A stretch of 45,703 nucleotides of DNA from Acetobacteraceae bacterium (GTDB taxonomy: Bacteria > Pseudomonadota > Alphaproteobacteria > Acetobacterales > Acetobacteraceae). Both the position numbers and the translations under genes were made by a program. Positions 1 to 8,438 of the stretch are shown piece after piece; within the stretch, counting starts at the first letter, position 1; the number at the start of each line of letters is the position of its first letter. Below the pieces are notes generated by a model. It was not told where the DNA came from, searched no databases, and saw only the letters and a list, made by a program, of their open reading frames with translations. The stretch lies in assembly GCA_025360065.1 (NCBI GenBank), contig JANYCX010000050.1, positions 1 through 45,703 of the forward strand, in the 5' to 3' direction.

Positions 1-650
1 TGGACATAGTCGGTCAACTGAAACGGCCCGGTGCCGGTGGCATTCTTCCAGTTGGCGGCGCCGGCGATTGCCAGTTCCTTGGGCATGATTTGCGAGTAAT
101 AGCCCCAGCCGAAACGATAATCCCACTCGGCGTTGTATTCCTTCATCGCGAAAACAACCGTGTAGCGATCGCGCGCTTCGATGCCGGCGACATGATCGAA
201 ATAGCCCGGGACCTTCTTCGCACTTGCATTCTGGCGGTTGAAGCTGAACACGACGTCGTCTGAGGTGAACTCCCGGCTCGCCATCACCCCGGCTTTTTCC
301 GGCCACATGATGCCGCGGCGGAGATGCACCACCACCGCGAGCGGATCTTTCGTCCATTCCCAGCTTTCCGCCAGTTCGCCACGCAGCGCGTCGGTCGGGA
401 TCCACGCGTCGGGTTTAAAATTATACTTGCCACCATTGCGCACCGACTTGGACAAGTCCCCGGCAAATAGGGTTTCCAAGTATAGGCCAGCATCGTGATT
501 TAGTTTCCAGGCAAAATCCGCCGGGTCGAACGAAAGGGCCGATATCGTTACGGATACGGTGCCTATTTCCAGATGTCCGCCATATTTTGGCGGCTCAGCC
601 TGGGCCGTGCCGGCAAACAAGGCCAGGGCTGCAAGGGCGATACGACGCAT
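1..650 (-). CDS. ABC transporter substrate-binding protein, family 5 (partial, 3' end outside window)
   Basis: Periplasmic receptor of a dipeptide/oligopeptide-type ABC importer. About 216 residues are visible before the window edge. Reading from the ATG at 650, the protein opens with a short signal peptide (MRRIALAALALFAGTAQA). Family-5 features follow: a region around ELAESWEWTKDP, then LRRGIMWPEK, SREFTSDDVVFSFNR and a GTGPFQLTDY segment. This matches the N-terminal half of DppA/OppA-like proteins, which usually run about 500-600 residues. The start is supported by GGAG a few bases upstream. It lies 17 bp downstream of the DppC-like permease on the same strand and is therefore the third gene of a permease-permease-receptor operon. 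The substrate cannot be inferred; peptides, nickel and opines are all possible for the family. Confidence 0.9.
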   Translation of the reverse strand, partial: MRRIALAALALFAGTAQAEPPKYGGHLEIGTVSVTISALSFDPADFAWKLNHDAGLYLETLFAGDLSKSVRNGGKYNFKPDAWIPTDALRGELAESWEWTKDPLAVVVHLRRGIMWPEKAGVMASREFTSDDVVFSFNRQNASAKKVPGYFDHVAGIEARDRYTVVFAMKEYNAEWDYRFGWGYYSQIMPKELAIAGAANWKNATGTGPFQLTDYV

Positions 651-667
651 ATTATTCTCCGAACGGA

Positions 668-1570
668 TTATCGGCTGCCGCGCATGCGGGGATCGAGCAG
701 ATCGCGCAAGGCGTCACCGAAGACATTGATGCCATAGACAACGAATGTCAGGCACAGCCCTGGGGCAAAAGCGAGCCAGGGCGCAAGATACATATAGGTG
801 CGCCCGGTCCCCGACAGCATCCCGCCCCAGCTTGGCGCGGGGGGAGGGACGCCAAGGCCGAGAAACGACAGGCCGGACTCGACCAGGATCACGCTACCCA
901 CCCGGGTTGAGAACAGCACCAGCACCGGCGGCATGATGTTGGGCAGGATATGGCGCCACAGCACCCGCCAGGTGCTTGCGCCCATGGACTGGGTGGAATG
1001 AATATACATCGTCTCGCGGACTGAAACGACTGCGCCGCGAATAATGCGGGAGCCGCCGATGCCGAAGGTCATGCCGAGAATGACAATGATCTGATACATG
1101 CCCGGCCCGACCACCGAGACAACCGCGATCAGGATCACCAGTTCGGGGAAGCTCATCCAGGCATCGACCAGGCGCTGGACGATCATGTCCACCTTGCCGC
1201 CAAAATAGCCGCTGACCACGCCAAGCGTGATTGAAATGAAGGTCGCCAGGGTGGCGCCGGCGAGACCGATGATTACCGAAAGCCGTGCCCCGTACAGAAT
1301 GCGCGAAAACATGTCGCGGCCGAGATGATCGGTGCCGAACCAGAAGCGTTCGGACGGGGGTTTCAGCCGGTTGACCGGGCTGATCTGATTGATCCCGTAC
1401 GGGGCCAGCCAATCGGCGAAAATCCCGCAAAACAGGAACACCACGACGATGACCGCGCCGATCGCGCCCAGGGGTTTTTCCCGGAACAGGCGGACCACGC
1501 CGCGCAGTGCCCGGTTCACGGCCGCAGGGAGGGCGGCTTTCGCCGAGACGGAGGTGCTATGCGCAGACAT
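668..1570 (-). CDS. ABC transporter permease, DppC/OppC type
   Basis: Inner-membrane permease of a dipeptide-type ABC importer, 300 aa, the usual length for DppC. The N-terminus carries a cytosolic stretch and a first membrane segment (about residues 33-53), then the periplasmic GTDHLGRDMFSRILYGAR motif typical of OppC/DppC N-terminal domains. The BPD_transp_1 core follows with the ATPase-contacting EAA-like loop (around MGASTWRVLWRHILPNIM). The C-terminus ends in the common GDALRDLLDPRMRG pattern. Its ATG overlaps the TGA of the DppB-like gene (TGATG), so the two permeases are translationally coupled and should form the heterodimeric channel used by the receptor encoded just downstream. Confidence 0.95.
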   Translation of the reverse strand: MSAHSTSVSAKAALPAAVNRALRGVVRLFREKPLGAIGAVIVVVFLFCGIFADWLAPYGINQISPVNRLKPPSERFWFGTDHLGRDMFSRILYGARLSVIIGLAGATLATFISITLGVVSGYFGGKVDMIVQRLVDAWMSFPELVILIAVVSVVGPGMYQIIVILGMTFGIGGSRIIRGAVVSVRETMYIHSTQSMGASTWRVLWRHILPNIMPPVLVLFSTRVGSVILVESGLSFLGLGVPPPAPSWGGMLSGTGRTYMYLAPWLAFAPGLCLTFVVYGINVFGDALRDLLDPRMRGSR

Positions 1571-2523
1571 CAGCGATACCGCACTTTTGGATCGAGCAGA
1601 CCGTAGCTGAGGTCCACGATCAGGTTGATCAGCATCACCACCACGCCGACCAACAGGAACACCCCTGTGATCACCGGATAGTCCCGTCGGCTGACCGCTT
1701 CGAGCAGCAGCAGCCCCATGCCGGGGATAACAAAAATCTGTTCCATGATGACCGCGCCACCGATCAGGATCGGGGCTTGCAGGCCGATCAGGGTCACGAC
1801 CGGGATCAGCGCATTGCGCAGCGCGTGCCGCAGAATAACCCCGCGCTCGGTCTGGCCTTTGGCGCGGGCGGTACGAATGTAGTCCTGGCGCAGCACTTCC
1901 AGCATCATCGTCCGCGTCATCCGCATGGTAATCGCCGACAATGCGGTGCCCAGGATGACTGCCGGGATCGCCAGCTGCGCAAGATTGCCGAGCGGGTCTT
2001 CACGGAACGAAATATAGCGCACCTCGGGCGAGATGCCCCACCAGATCGCGGGGAACACCATCACGATGGTGCCCATCCAGAATCCCGGCACCGACAGCAT
2101 CAGAATCGAAAACGACCGACCAAGATAATCCGCCCAGCCATCTTGCTTCATCGCCGAGATGATGCCGATCGGGATTGCTACCACCAAGGCCACGACCAGT
2201 GCCATCGCCCCGAGTTCGAAGGTGACCGGCATGCGGGCGAGCAATTCATCAAGCACCGGGGATTGCTGCCACAGGGAGTTGCCAAAATCGCCATGCAACA
2301 GGATTGCACCGATCCAGGAGAAATACTGCGTCATCATTGGTTTATCGAGCCCGAGGGCAGCTTCCAACGCCTCCCGCGACGCTTTTGAACCGATATCGTT
2401 CTGCGCGATCATCTGATCGATCACATCACCGGGCAGCAGCCGCACGGTCGAAAACACGATCAGACTCGCAAAGAACAACGTCGGAATAAGCGCCAGCAAG
2501 CGTCGGACCAGATAGGCCCGCAT
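1570..2523 (-). CDS. ABC transporter permease, DppB/OppB type
   Basis: Partner permease of the DppC-like protein, 317 aa. It begins MRAYLVRRLLALIPTLFFAS, the usual amphipathic start and first membrane helix of DppB proteins. It then shows the family loop with GLDKPMMTQYFSWIGAILLHGDFG, an EAA-like segment (YIRTARAKGQTERGVILRHA) and the C-terminal SRRDYPVITGVFLLVG / VDLSYGLLDPKVRYR signature. GGGAGAA stands about 6 bases before the ATG. It is the first gene of the operon and is divergent from the FecR/DUF6600 gene, so the operon promoter should lie in the roughly 270 bp between 2524 and 2793. No ATPase gene is seen; it may lie beyond the left edge. Confidence 0.95.
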   Translation of the reverse strand: MRAYLVRRLLALIPTLFFASLIVFSTVRLLPGDVIDQMIAQNDIGSKASREALEAALGLDKPMMTQYFSWIGAILLHGDFGNSLWQQSPVLDELLARMPVTFELGAMALVVALVVAIPIGIISAMKQDGWADYLGRSFSILMLSVPGFWMGTIVMVFPAIWWGISPEVRYISFREDPLGNLAQLAIPAVILGTALSAITMRMTRTMMLEVLRQDYIRTARAKGQTERGVILRHALRNALIPVVTLIGLQAPILIGGAVIMEQIFVIPGMGLLLLEAVSRRDYPVITGVFLLVGVVVMLINLIVDLSYGLLDPKVRYR

Positions 2524-2793
2524 GTACGTTCTCCCTCATCCGGTTTTGGCGTGGATGTTGCGATCAACCGTAACTGATCGAGGATGGCAGCGCGAGGGGG
2601 CATGTGAAGAAATCATGGCACTGTCTGCCGGAATTTTGCCACGTGACCGCGGCGTTATGCCGATGCGACACGTCCGCCGGTGAGTATTTCCCGATCCTGT
2701 CAGATGCGCAGGCCCAAGTGTACCCTTATTGCTTCCCGTCTTCGACGAGCGTGCCCTGGTAAACGGATTTCAAAGTTGGAAGTGGATTTTTTC

Positions 2794-5433
2794 ATGCGAG
2801 CAAGCACCGTTCTTAGGCCCAGTTTTACCATTGTTTTGGCGCTAACCCTGGCGGCCCAAGGCGGGTGGCCGGGAAATGGGGTCGTGCATGCCCAACCAAG
2901 GGGTGGCTCGCCGGTCGATCCACCTTCCCGGGTCGGGCGCATTGCGCGTTTGCTGGGGACAGTGTCCTTCCGGGGTGCCGACCAAACTGAATGGCAGCGG
3001 GCTGTCACCAACTACCCAGTCACCTCGGGCAATGTGTTTTGGACCGAGCCGAGTTCGGCGGCTGAGCTCGGGATTGGTGCGACGAACATCGCGATGGATC
3101 AATCCACTGAATTGGACGTCAATATTCTTGACGATCACACGTTCCAGGCAACTCAGCCGCAGGGAACCGTGTTCCTGCGGGTGCGCCAGATGGCTGAGGG
3201 CGATCTTTACCGGATCACCACGCCGCGCGGCGCGGTTGTGCTGACCAAAGCGGGTGCCTACGCAATTGTCGCCGGCGATGCGGACCGCCCAACCTTGGTG
3301 AGCGTTGTCGAAGGTGGCGCGCGGATTGACAGCACTAATGCGTCGCTGACCCTCGGGGCCGGTCAGACCGGCAGGATTGAGGGGACAAGCGATTTCGGCG
3401 TAAGCGTCGGGCCGGTGATAATGGATCGGTTTCTGACAGCCCGGCTCGACCAGGAACGCGAGATTGTGCGCAACCGCGCAGCGACGGTTCGGGTCGCGCC
3501 ACCCCAGGCAGTGGCGCAGATGTCGGGCGGCGAGGCGCTGGCGAACACCGGAACCTGGGCGGCAAGCGCCAGCTACGGCCAGATTTGGTATCCGCCGGTG
3601 CAGGCATCCTGGGTACCGTATCGCGATGGACATTGGGGCTATGTCGCACCGTGGGGATGGACCTGGATTGACGACGCTCCCTGGGGGTTCGCGCCGTTCC
3701 ACTATGGCCGCTGGGTGCAGGACGGACCACGTTGGGGTTGGATCCCGCGCGAGCGTGGTGTGTCGATTTCTGTCGCCGTCGAACCGGTTTATGCCCCTGC
3801 GTTGGTGAGTTTCATTAGTGTTGGTGTCGCAGTCGGGGTGGCGCTGTCGCAAGGTGATCGGCGCGACCCACGCGGTTCGGTCGGGTGGGTGCCGCTCGGC
3901 CCGCGGGAAACCTATGTGCCGCCATATCAGACCAGCGATCGCTATGTGCGCGACGTCAATGTCGGTAACGTTACAAACGTGACGACGAACAACACCATCA
4001 ACAACGTCAACAATGTCACCAACGTGACCAATCTGGTCAACCGTAACGCCGCAACGGTCGTGCCGGTCACGGCGATGACGGCATCGCAGCCGGTGGCGGC
4101 ACAGCGCGAAAACGTCACGCCGCAAACGCTCGCGACCGCACAGGCGCAGCGGGCGGCCCCGGTGCAACCGACCACGGCAACAATCGGGGTAACGCCAGTG
4201 GTGGCGAAGGAACTGAACCTTGCTGCCCCGGTAACGCCGCCACCACCAGTGGCGGTTGCACCTGGCCCGGTGGTGCCGCCGCCAGCAGCTAAGCCTGTGG
4301 TGATCCAAAGCCAGCCGGCGGCGCCGGTCGCGGTCGTCCCCGGGGCTGTTCCGGTCGATCCCAAGGCGCCTGCTAAGCCAGGCGGCGCTCCAGGTACTGC
4401 CCCTCGGGGGTCCGCCGCGCCCGGTGCTGCCGTGCCCGGTGCTGCCGCACCCAGTCCTGCCGCACCCAGTCCTGCCGCATCCAGTCCTGCCGCACCAGTA
4501 GCAGTTACTTTGCCGGTTCTGCGGCCGCCGACGCCCGCTGCACCTGCCCATCCTGAAGCCAACCGCGTGCCGGGTTCCGCAGGGCCTGCCGCGACGCTGC
4601 CAGGTGGCGGTGCAGCCCCGGCCCCTGTGATCGTTCCACCTGTGGTCCCAGTCGTTCCAAATGCGCCCACACCTAAGCCGGGTCCAACTCCGGGGTCTGC
4701 AACACAGGCCGTCCCGACCCCACCGGTTGTACCTGCGCCGCCGGCGGCAAAGCCGGGGTTGCCGACGCCTGGAAATGCGCCGCCAGTGGTGTCGGCGCCC
4801 CCGGCTACGCCCGCACCTTCTGCGGCGAAACCAAGTGTGCCGGTGCCTGGTAACGCTCCGTCAGCGGTGCCGGTGCCTCAAGTCACACCCGCACCGCAGG
4901 CGGTTATACCCGGAAACTCGGGGCCGGGTAATGCGCCAGCTGCTGCGCCGACACCACCTGTGGTCCCGGCGCCTCAAGTCACACCCACACCGCAGGCGGT
5001 TAAACCCGGAAACTCGGGGCCGGGTAACGCGCCAGTTGCCGCGCCGACACCACCTGTGGTCCCGACGCCGAAACCCGTGATCTCAGCGCCGGCCCCAATC
5101 GTCCCTGCCCCCCCGGTGGTTACACCACCCCAGGCCAATAAACCGGACAGACCCACCCCCGAGCCAGCTAAACCTGCGGTTCCGGCGCCCCCACGTCCAA
5201 ATCAGCCGAGCAACCTCGCACCCGAAGTCGCAAAGCCAGTTGTGCCTGTGCCGCCAGCGATAATTGTGCCCCCGCCCCAACCGGTCCCTGTGCCGCCGGT
5301 TGTTGCACCCGCGCCACCGCAGGTGCCGCCCACGCCTCCCGCCCCGCCGGCCGCCGCGAAACCGGGCCAACAGAAAAGCCCGCAGGCCGATGGTGACAAT
5401 GACCCCGATACGAAGCCGAAGCCGAAACCGTAG
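2794..5433 (+). CDS. Exported FecR-domain / DUF6600 protein with Pro/Ala-rich tail
   Basis: An 879-aa secreted protein of unknown role. A signal peptide (MRASTVLRPSFTIVLALTLA, likely cleavage near VHA-Q at residue 33) is followed by a FecR-like beta domain at about 45-190 (LLGTVSFRG, FLRVRQMAEGDLYRITTPRG). A Trp/Tyr/His-rich DUF6600-type block occupies about 260-315 (IWYPP, HWGYVAPWGWTWIDDAPWG, HYGRW). Next comes an Asn/Thr/Val stretch (about 385-420), then roughly 450 residues of Pro/Ala/Val-rich sequence ending in a charged tail. An in-frame GTG at 2680 would add 38 residues before the signal peptide, so I prefer the ATG at 2794, although its ribosome site is weak. FecR/DUF6600 proteins are usually periplasmic or envelope associated. 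The tail may span or bind the cell wall, which is inference. Its length is likely variable between strains because it is built of DNA repeats. Confidence 0.85.
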   Translation: MRASTVLRPSFTIVLALTLAAQGGWPGNGVVHAQPRGGSPVDPPSRVGRIARLLGTVSFRGADQTEWQRAVTNYPVTSGNVFWTEPSSAAELGIGATNIAMDQSTELDVNILDDHTFQATQPQGTVFLRVRQMAEGDLYRITTPRGAVVLTKAGAYAIVAGDADRPTLVSVVEGGARIDSTNASLTLGAGQTGRIEGTSDFGVSVGPVIMDRFLTARLDQEREIVRNRAATVRVAPPQAVAQMSGGEALANTGTWAASASYGQIWYPPVQASWVPYRDGHWGYVAPWGWTWIDDAPWGFAPFHYGRWVQDGPRWGWIPRERGVSISVAVEPVYAPALVSFISVGVAVGVALSQGDRRDPRGSVGWVPLGPRETYVPPYQTSDRYVRDVNVGNVTNVTTNNTINNVNNVTNVTNLVNRNAATVVPVTAMTASQPVAAQRENVTPQTLATAQAQRAAPVQPTTATIGVTPVVAKELNLAAPVTPPPPVAVAPGPVVPPPAAKPVVIQSQPAAPVAVVPGAVPVDPKAPAKPGGAPGTAPRGSAAPGAAVPGAAAPSPAAPSPAASSPAAPVAVTLPVLRPPTPAAPAHPEANRVPGSAGPAATLPGGGAAPAPVIVPPVVPVVPNAPTPKPGPTPGSATQAVPTPPVVPAPPAAKPGLPTPGNAPPVVSAPPATPAPSAAKPSVPVPGNAPSAVPVPQVTPAPQAVIPGNSGPGNAPAAAPTPPVVPAPQVTPTPQAVKPGNSGPGNAPVAAPTPPVVPTPKPVISAPAPIVPAPPVVTPPQANKPDRPTPEPAKPAVPAPPRPNQPSNLAPEVAKPVVPVPPAIIVPPPQPVPVPPVVAPAPPQVPPTPPAPPAAAKPGQQKSPQADGDNDPDTKPKPKP
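4421..4495 (+). repeat. Five 15-bp tandem repeats inside the Pro/Ala-rich tail
   Basis: Five consecutive 15-nt units: ccggtgctgccgtgc, ccggtgctgccgcac, then three ccagtcctgccgca(c/t) copies. They encode pentapeptides of the type P-(G/S)-(A/P)-A-(A/V) in the tail of the FecR/DUF6600 protein. The last three units differ at one base, which implies recent slippage or unequal exchange. The unit is a multiple of three, so copy-number change keeps the frame. Confidence 0.85.
4875..5066 (+). repeat. Two 96-bp tandem repeats (32 aa each) in the Pro-rich tail
   Basis: Two adjacent 96-nt copies (4875-4970 and 4971-5066), each beginning gcctcaagtcacaccc and running through cggaaactcggggccgggta to ccacctgtggtcccg. 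The encoded 32-residue units both carry a GNSGPGNAP core and differ at only a few residues (A/T, I/K, A/V). This is an in-frame duplication within the FecR/DUF6600 tail and is younger than the surrounding degenerate Pro-rich sequence. Confidence 0.9.
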
Positions 5434-5442
5434 GCCGGACTA

Positions 5443-5467
5443 CCGGCGGTGGTTATCCCACCGCCGG
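5443..5467. terminator. GC-rich hairpin after the FecR/DUF6600 gene
   Basis: A perfect 10-bp stem (ccggcggtgg / ccaccgccgg) with a 5-nt loop starts 10 bp after the stop codon. There is no U-run directly behind it, but it sits just ahead of a second, U-tailed hairpin, so it probably assists termination or protects the 3' end. Confidence 0.5.
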
Positions 5468-5484
5468 AGATCGACCCAATAAAG

Positions 5485-5517
5485 AAGGGCCATCGCGACG
5501 TCGTGATGGCCCTTTTT
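5485..5517 (+). terminator. Rho-independent terminator
   Basis: A stem aagggccatc / gatggccctt (5485-5494 with 5505-5514) encloses a short loop that itself contains CGACGTCG, and the right arm runs into five T residues. It lies between the converging FecR/DUF6600 and P450 genes. It should stop plus-strand transcripts and, because A residues precede the left arm, may partly stop minus-strand ones as well. Confidence 0.85.
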
Positions 5518-5539
5518 CATCAGCACACGGTCCCCAGGC

Positions 5540-6793
5540 TTACCGCGGAATAATCACCGGCAGATCCTCAATTCCATGCACGAAGGACGAGAACACCCGC
5601 GTCTCCGGTCCAACCACGTCGATCCTGTCGAAGCGTTTGAGGATTTCTTCCCAGACGATCTTCAGCTGCATTTCCGCCAGCCGATTGCCAACGCAGCGAT
5701 GGATGCCAAAACCAAAGGACAAATGCTGACGCGGGCGTTTGCGGTCGATGATGAATGCGTTCGGGTTTTCGATCGCTGTATCGTCGCGGTTGCCCGAGCA
5801 ATACCACATCACAACCTTGTCGCCCTTCTTAATCAGCTTGCCACCGATTTCCTGGTCTGCCAGCGCGGTGCGCCGCATGTGGGACAAGGGGGTCTGGTAG
5901 CGGATGATTTCCGGCACTGCGCTGTCGAGCAAAGCCGGGTTGGCCTTCAGCTTGGCGAACTGGTCGGGATTGCGATGCATGAACAGCACGCTGCCCGACA
6001 TCGAATTACGCGTCGTATCATTGCCGCCGACGATCAGCAGAATAAGGTTCCCCAGAAACTGATCCGGCGTCATGTTTCTGGTGGCCGGGGAATGCGCCAT
6101 CATCGACAGCAGATCGGGCTGCATGTCGGCGTTGACCCGTTCGTTCCACAACCGGGTAAAATAGGCGAGGCATTCGGCAAGGATTTCTTCGCGTTCTTCC
6201 TCGGTCTTTACCACGCCGGCTGCAATATCGGCGGTCGCGACATCGGACCACCGGGTCAGCAAGCGGCGATCTTCCCAAGGAAAATCGAACAGGATCGCCA
6301 GCATCTGGGTGGTGAGCTCGACTGAAACTTTTTCGACCCAGTTGAACTTTTCGCCGCGCGGCAGATTATCCAGCACCTTGCCGGCGCGTTCACGGATGCC
6401 GGCTTCCATGCGGGCAAGGTTCTGCGGGGCCACGATCGGGCTGACCGCCTTGCGCTGATCGTCATGGCGAGGCGCATCCATGGCGATGAAGCTTTCGCGT
6501 CTTACTTCCGGACGGCGGTCGCGGATGGTGATGCCGCCGAACTCGGAGGCCGACGAAAACACTTTGTTGTTCGAGTCAACCGCCACAATGTCGTTATATT
6601 TGGTGATCGACCAATACGGGCCAAACTGACTGTCGGCGCAGTAATGCACCGGGTCTTCCCGCCGCAGCCGCTCGAAATACGGCAGATGCAGTTGGTTCTG
6701 GAACAGCCGCCCCTGGCTCACGTCGAGCTTGTCGAGCGGCAGGGAATAGGCTTCGTGGTCGGTCAGGCCGGGGGGGAAGGGCGCGTCATTCAT
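5540..6793 (-). CDS. Cytochrome P450, CYP153-like (probable alkane/fatty acid terminal hydroxylase)
   Basis: A soluble class I P450 of 417 aa. Family landmarks are all present: helix-I oxygen-activation motif GGNDTT at 256-261 followed by RNSMSG, the K-helix ExxR at E295-R298 (EIIR), and the heme-binding loop FGFGIHRCVGNRLAE with the thiolate Cys at 367. The combination GGNDTTRNSM, TPLSHMRRTA and FGFGIHRCVGNRLAE is, from memory, characteristic of CYP153, the bacterial family that hydroxylates medium-chain alkanes and related chains at the terminal carbon. Context fits: ferredoxin and ferredoxin reductase genes lie directly upstream in the same operon, as in known CYP153 systems. It is the last gene of the operon and ends close to a terminator. 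The actual substrate is inferred; assignment to another linear or monoterpene hydroxylase subfamily is possible. Confidence 0.9.
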   Translation of the reverse strand: MNDAPFPPGLTDHEAYSLPLDKLDVSQGRLFQNQLHLPYFERLRREDPVHYCADSQFGPYWSITKYNDIVAVDSNNKVFSSASEFGGITIRDRRPEVRRESFIAMDAPRHDDQRKAVSPIVAPQNLARMEAGIRERAGKVLDNLPRGEKFNWVEKVSVELTTQMLAILFDFPWEDRRLLTRWSDVATADIAAGVVKTEEEREEILAECLAYFTRLWNERVNADMQPDLLSMMAHSPATRNMTPDQFLGNLILLIVGGNDTTRNSMSGSVLFMHRNPDQFAKLKANPALLDSAVPEIIRYQTPLSHMRRTALADQEIGGKLIKKGDKVVMWYCSGNRDDTAIENPNAFIIDRKRPRQHLSFGFGIHRCVGNRLAEMQLKIVWEEILKRFDRIDVVGPETRVFSSFVHGIEDLPVIIPR

Positions 6794-6860
6794 GGTGTTA
6801 AATCCTCCAGTAAATGCCGCGGCCGGTTATCCCCGGCCTGCGGGTTGGAACAGGTGTTGT

Positions 6861-7181
6861 TCAGTGTTGCCCATCTGGCATGTGGACGACAAGTCCGTCA
6901 TGCGCCGCGGTGATTTCGATCTGGCAGGACAGGCGGGAATTCGGCTTCACTTCGGCGGCAAAGTTGAGCATCGCGACTTCAGCCTCGTTGCGGGTGCCGG
7001 TTTTGGCTTCCCATTCTGGGGCAACAAAAACATGGCAGGTCGCGCAGGCGCAGGCGCCGCCGCAATCGGCATCAATCCCGGGAACAGCATTATCGACGGC
7101 TGCTTCCATCAGGCTTTTGCCAATCACGGCTTGGACCGTGTGGGCGGTGCCATTATGTTCGATGAACGTCACTTGCGGCAT
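6861..7181 (-). CDS. [2Fe-2S] ferredoxin, P450 electron donor
   Basis: A 106-aa adrenodoxin/putidaredoxin-type ferredoxin. The cluster ligands are visible as C40-x5-C46-x2-C49 (segment DADCGGACACATCHVF) and a distant C86 (SRLSCQIEI), with an additional Cys at 44. Length and ligand spacing match the ferredoxins that pass single electrons to class I bacterial P450s. It lies between the reductase (26 bp upstream) and the P450 (67 bp downstream) on the same strand, which makes it the natural shuttle between them. Confidence 0.95.
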   Translation of the reverse strand: MPQVTFIEHNGTAHTVQAVIGKSLMEAAVDNAVPGIDADCGGACACATCHVFVAPEWEAKTGTRNEAEVAMLNFAAEVKPNSRLSCQIEITAAHDGLVVHMPDGQH

Positions 7182-7207
7182 TTTTACTTCCTTAGCGTTG
7201 TTGCAGT

Positions 7208-8437
7208 TCAGACAGTTAAGTCCTTCATGGCGACCGACATATCACAAATTTGGGCCGGTGCCAGTTCACGGTTTTTGGCGATCAACAGCCGCCCGGCCAT
7301 GAAGGCATCGGCCATGTTCACCGCTTCAACCGCGCGCAGGCGATTATCGTCGGTCAGATGGAACACCGCAAACGACTCGGTGGCGGGATCGCCGCGCACC
7401 ACGGTATGGGTGGCGCCGAAATTTAGCCCGACGATTTGCAGTTTAAGGTCGAATTGGTCCGACCAGAACCACGGCACTTCCGGCGCCGCCAGGGCGCGGC
7501 CGCAAATGCTGGCAGCAGCCTGGCGCGCTTGTTCAAGCGCGTTGGGCACCGATTCGAGCCGGAAATCACGCCCATAATGCGGCAGCGGCCGCCAGGTGCA
7601 GTCTCCGATCGCGAACACTGACGGGTCGGACGTGCGGGCCGCCAGATCGACGGTGATGCCGAGGTCGCAGGCGATCCCGGCGGCCTGGGCAAGTTCGATA
7701 TTGGCCACCGCGCCGACGCCGACGAGTGCCACATCGCACGCGATAAGCCGGCCATCGCCCAGACGCACGCCGGTGATCCTGCCGTCCACACCTTCCAGCG
7801 CCGCGACCTGGGCGCTGAGCTCGATCACCACGCCGCGCCTTCTATGCGCAACCTGATAGGCTTCCGATAACTCCACCGAGGCCACCCGTGCCAGCACCCG
7901 ATTTTCGCGCTCGATCACCGTGACGATGGCCCCCAGCGCAGTTGCCGATGCGGCGGCTTCGAGGCCGATATAGCCACCACCGACCACCGCCAGCCGTTTG
8001 CCCGGCCCCAAGGCTGCTTTCAATTGGTCGGCATCGGCGGCGCTGCGCAATTCCAGCACGCCGGCCAGCTCCATGCCGGGGATTGGCAAACGTCGGGCGC
8101 GCGCGCCGGTGGCCAGGATCAACCAGTCATAGCCAATCGTGTCACCGGCATCGGTGGTGACGGTTTTGGCGCCGGGATCGATTGCCGTCACCGTGGTCGC
8201 AAGCCGCAGGTCGATATTGGCCTTGGCGTAAAACGCCGGCGGGCGGAGCGCGAGGGACGCCGCATCGGCCTCCCCCTTCAGCCAGGCTTTCGATAAAGGG
8301 GGCCGTTGGTAGGGGGCAAGCGGCTCGGTCCCGATGACGGTGATCGCGCCCTTGAAGCCATATTGCCGCAAGGTCGCGGCAACCGCGCCGCCGCCATGGC
8401 CGGCACCGACGATGATGACGCGGTCGGTTTCGGCCAT
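7208..8437 (-). CDS. FAD-dependent ferredoxin reductase (putidaredoxin-reductase type)
   Basis: A 409-aa flavoprotein that should transfer electrons from NAD(P)H to the neighbouring ferredoxin. The FAD-binding Rossmann motif GAGHGGG is at residues 11-17, and PYQRPPLSKAWL, typical of the oxygenase-coupled reductases, at about 43-54. The NAD-binding motif VVGGGYIGLEAA sits in the middle, and the second FAD contact FAIGDCTW near residue 280. The start is separated from the stop of mmsA by one base, so translation is probably coupled. Family length is about 400-410 aa and the gene looks intact. Confidence 0.95.
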   Translation of the reverse strand: MAETDRVIIVGAGHGGGAVAATLRQYGFKGAITVIGTEPLAPYQRPPLSKAWLKGEADAASLALRPPAFYAKANIDLRLATTVTAIDPGAKTVTTDAGDTIGYDWLILATGARARRLPIPGMELAGVLELRSAADADQLKAALGPGKRLAVVGGGYIGLEAAASATALGAIVTVIERENRVLARVASVELSEAYQVAHRRRGVVIELSAQVAALEGVDGRITGVRLGDGRLIACDVALVGVGAVANIELAQAAGIACDLGITVDLAARTSDPSVFAIGDCTWRPLPHYGRDFRLESVPNALEQARQAAASICGRALAAPEVPWFWSDQFDLKLQIVGLNFGATHTVVRGDPATESFAVFHLTDDNRLRAVEAVNMADAFMAGRLLIAKNRELAPAQICDMSVAMKDLTV

Positions 8438-8438
8438 T

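Noticed and set aside
2842-4551. Long minus-strand open frame (569 codons) opposite the FecR/DUF6600 gene
   Set aside because: Rich in Arg, Cys, His and Trp in no domain pattern, as expected for the antisense of GC-rich Pro/Ala codons; the plus strand has a signal peptide and recognised domains.
4421-5066. Regular repeats considered as a CRISPR array
   Set aside because: Units are directly adjacent without unique spacers and lie in frame inside a coding sequence.
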